Assembly: GCA_023436515.1 (NCBI GenBank)
Contig: JAEZIV010000025.1
Location: forward strand, 1-6,110
Reading direction: 5' to 3'
DNA from: Bacillota bacterium
GTDB taxonomy: Bacteria; Bacillota; Clostridia; Acetivibrionales; DSM-1351
Length of the DNA stretch: 6,110 nt
This document shows, piece by piece, positions 4,781 to 6,110 of this stretch. A model generated the notes under the pieces. The model was not told the DNA's origin, did not search any database, and saw only the letters and a list, made by a program, of their open reading frames with translations. The stretch's first letter is position 1, and each line of letters opens with the position of its first letter. A program made the position numbers and the translations under genes.

Positions 4781-6110
4781 GCCTTCAATTTATATATGGA
4801 CGAGCCGGCTCTGGGAAATCCTTTACTTGCTTGAATCAAATAAAAGCCAGAATTTCTGATAAAAAGGTACAGAAGCTCGTACTCCTTGTACCGGAGCAGT
4901 ATACCTTTCAGGCAGAGCATGATCTTATAAAGGTGCTAAAAACAGGTGGAATTCTCAGTACTGAGGTACTTAGCTTCAGAAGAATGGCTTACAGAGTTCT
5001 AAATGAGGTTGGTGGAATAACTTACCCTCATATTCATCCTGCCGGAAAATCCATGCTCCTTTATAACATAATGGATAAGCTGAAGAACGACTTGAAAATT
5101 TTTAACAAGTCTGCAGCCTGCAAGGGTTTTGTAAATACTATTGCAGGTCTGATTACCGAATTGAAAAGGTACAATGTGCATCCCCGCCAAATTGATAATG
5201 TCCTTGAAAATATAGATAAAGAATCTTATCTATACCAGAAGCTTATTGAAATTAAGCTTGTATATTCAAAATTTGAGGAACTGCTGGTTTCCAGATACAG
5301 GGATGTTGATGATGAGCTTACGTTGCTTGCAGAAAAGCTTGACAATACTGGGATGTATGATGATTCGGAAATCTGGATAGATGGCTTTGCAGGCTTTACG
5401 CCTCAGGAGTTTGAGGTTATATCCAAGCTGATTGTGAAAGCCAAAAAAGTTTATGTAACAATGTGTTCTGATGTATTGGAGGATGAGGGTAGAGAAACTA
5501 CAGATGTTTTTCTTTCGTCCAAAAGAACATACCGGAAGCTTGCCAGTTTGGCAGCAAGTAATTCTGTCGAGCTTCTCAAACCTATCCACTGCGGAGGACA
5601 GCTGCCGAGATTTAGAGATAGTGAAGAATTAGCCAGCCTGGAGAAGAATTATTATGCATATCCCTATAATACTTATACAAAGGAAACAAAGGATATAGAG
5701 TTATTTGAAGCTGTAAGTCTCTATACCGAAATTGAAGAGTGTGCCGGGGATATCATCCGCCAATGCAGAGATAATGGATTAAGGTTTAAGGATATTGCAG
5801 TGGTTTCAAGAAATCTTTCCGGGTATCAGGAGCTAATAGAGGTTATATTTGAAGAATATGGTATACCTTGCTTTATAGATTCGAAATCTGAAATACTAAG
5901 CCATCCACTGATTAAGCTGGTACTGGCAATGCTTGATATTTTTATAGAGAACTGGTCCTATGAATCGGTTTTTAGGTATTTAAAATCCGGATTGACAGGC
6001 TTTGATAAGCAGAGAATAGATAGTTTGGAAAATTATGTTTTGGCCTGTGGAATTCGTGGGAGCAGATGGACACAGAAGGTTGACTGGACAATGATCCCAG
6101 AGCTTGTTAC
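4777..6110 (+). CDS. addB: ATP-dependent helicase/nuclease subunit B, AddB (N-terminal 444 residues, runs off window)
   Basis: AddB pairs with AddA to process double-strand DNA ends for recombination. The frame stays open from ATG 4777 to the window edge. Its N-terminus, MSLQFIYGRAGSGKSF, carries a Walker A loop (G8-x-x-G11-S-G13-K14-S15). It is followed by LVLLVPEQYTFQAEHDL and EVLSFRRMAYRVL, and by DGFAGFTPQE at 202-211, all typical of the AddB helicase-like region. Clostridial AddB is about 1150 residues, so around 40 percent is present. The iron-sulphur cluster cysteines and the RecB-type nuclease motif should lie beyond the window, as should addA. Walker A is intact, consistent with nucleotide binding by AddB, which in studied Firmicute complexes serves Chi recognition rather than unwinding. 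It follows the CPBP gene by 72 bases. A possible -10 (TACAAT, 4739-4744) without a good -35 lies in the gap, so both read-through and a separate promoter are possible. Confidence 0.94.
   Translation, partial: MSLQFIYGRAGSGKSFTCLNQIKARISDKKVQKLVLLVPEQYTFQAEHDLIKVLKTGGILSTEVLSFRRMAYRVLNEVGGITYPHIHPAGKSMLLYNIMDKLKNDLKIFNKSAACKGFVNTIAGLITELKRYNVHPRQIDNVLENIDKESYLYQKLIEIKLVYSKFEELLVSRYRDVDDELTLLAEKLDNTGMYDDSEIWIDGFAGFTPQEFEVISKLIVKAKKVYVTMCSDVLEDEGRETTDVFLSSKRTYRKLASLAASNSVELLKPIHCGGQLPRFRDSEELASLEKNYYAYPYNTYTKETKDIELFEAVSLYTEIEECAGDIIRQCRDNGLRFKDIAVVSRNLSGYQELIEVIFEEYGIPCFIDSKSEILSHPLIKLVLAMLDIFIENWSYESVFRYLKSGLTGFDKQRIDSLENYVLACGIRGSRWTQKVDWTMIPELV

Noticed and set aside
5266..5589. Minus-strand open frame of 107 codons opposite addB
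   Set aside because: It is antisense to the conserved AddB coding sequence and its product shows no recognisable family features.

Overview
The window looks like chromosomal DNA from a low-GC, anaerobic, Gram-positive clostridium. The AddB-type nuclease subunit, TipAL-type MerR regulator, clostridial-style thioredoxin reductase with a CAVC active site and strong GGAGG ribosome sites all fit, and a Ruminiclostridium-like lineage is my best guess. Species cannot be fixed from sequence alone. I see no rRNA, tRNA, CRISPR array, insertion sequence or phage gene.

Layout: (1) 1-384, plus strand, is the 3' end of a diguanylate cyclase (GGDEF domain with an intact inhibitory site). (2) A strong hairpin at 408-443 separates it from a convergent minus-strand gene (452-1123) for a two-part ferritin-like protein, which contains two copies of a two-helix iron-binding half joined by a low-complexity linker. 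(3) A divergent intergenic region holds a textbook MerR-type promoter (19-bp spacer with a dyad) that drives a TipAL-family regulator (1299-2063), which ends at a clear intrinsic terminator (2068-2103). (4) On the minus strand, a thioredoxin reductase gene (2616-3533) is followed by a small two-CBS-domain protein gene (2120-2545). (5) Divergent from trxB, on the plus strand, is a CPBP-family membrane protease-like gene. Its most likely start is the TTG at 3751, because an extended -10 promoter lies inside the longer open frame. It is followed by addB (4777 to the window edge, truncated), whose start overlaps a two-codon cistron.

These are mostly housekeeping and stress genes: second-messenger synthesis, iron or oxygen handling, drug-type sensing, thiol redox balance, an energy- or ligand-sensing CBS module and double-strand break repair. 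They do not form one obvious pathway. The least ordinary items are the internally duplicated ferritin-like protein, which keeps the encapsulated-ferritin residue spacing in both halves at an exact 143-residue offset, an internal ribosome site in the TipAL gene that would make a free ligand-binding domain, an NADPH-motif substitution in the thioredoxin reductase, and the ATGATATGA arrangement at the addB start. No evidently new multi-gene system is visible.
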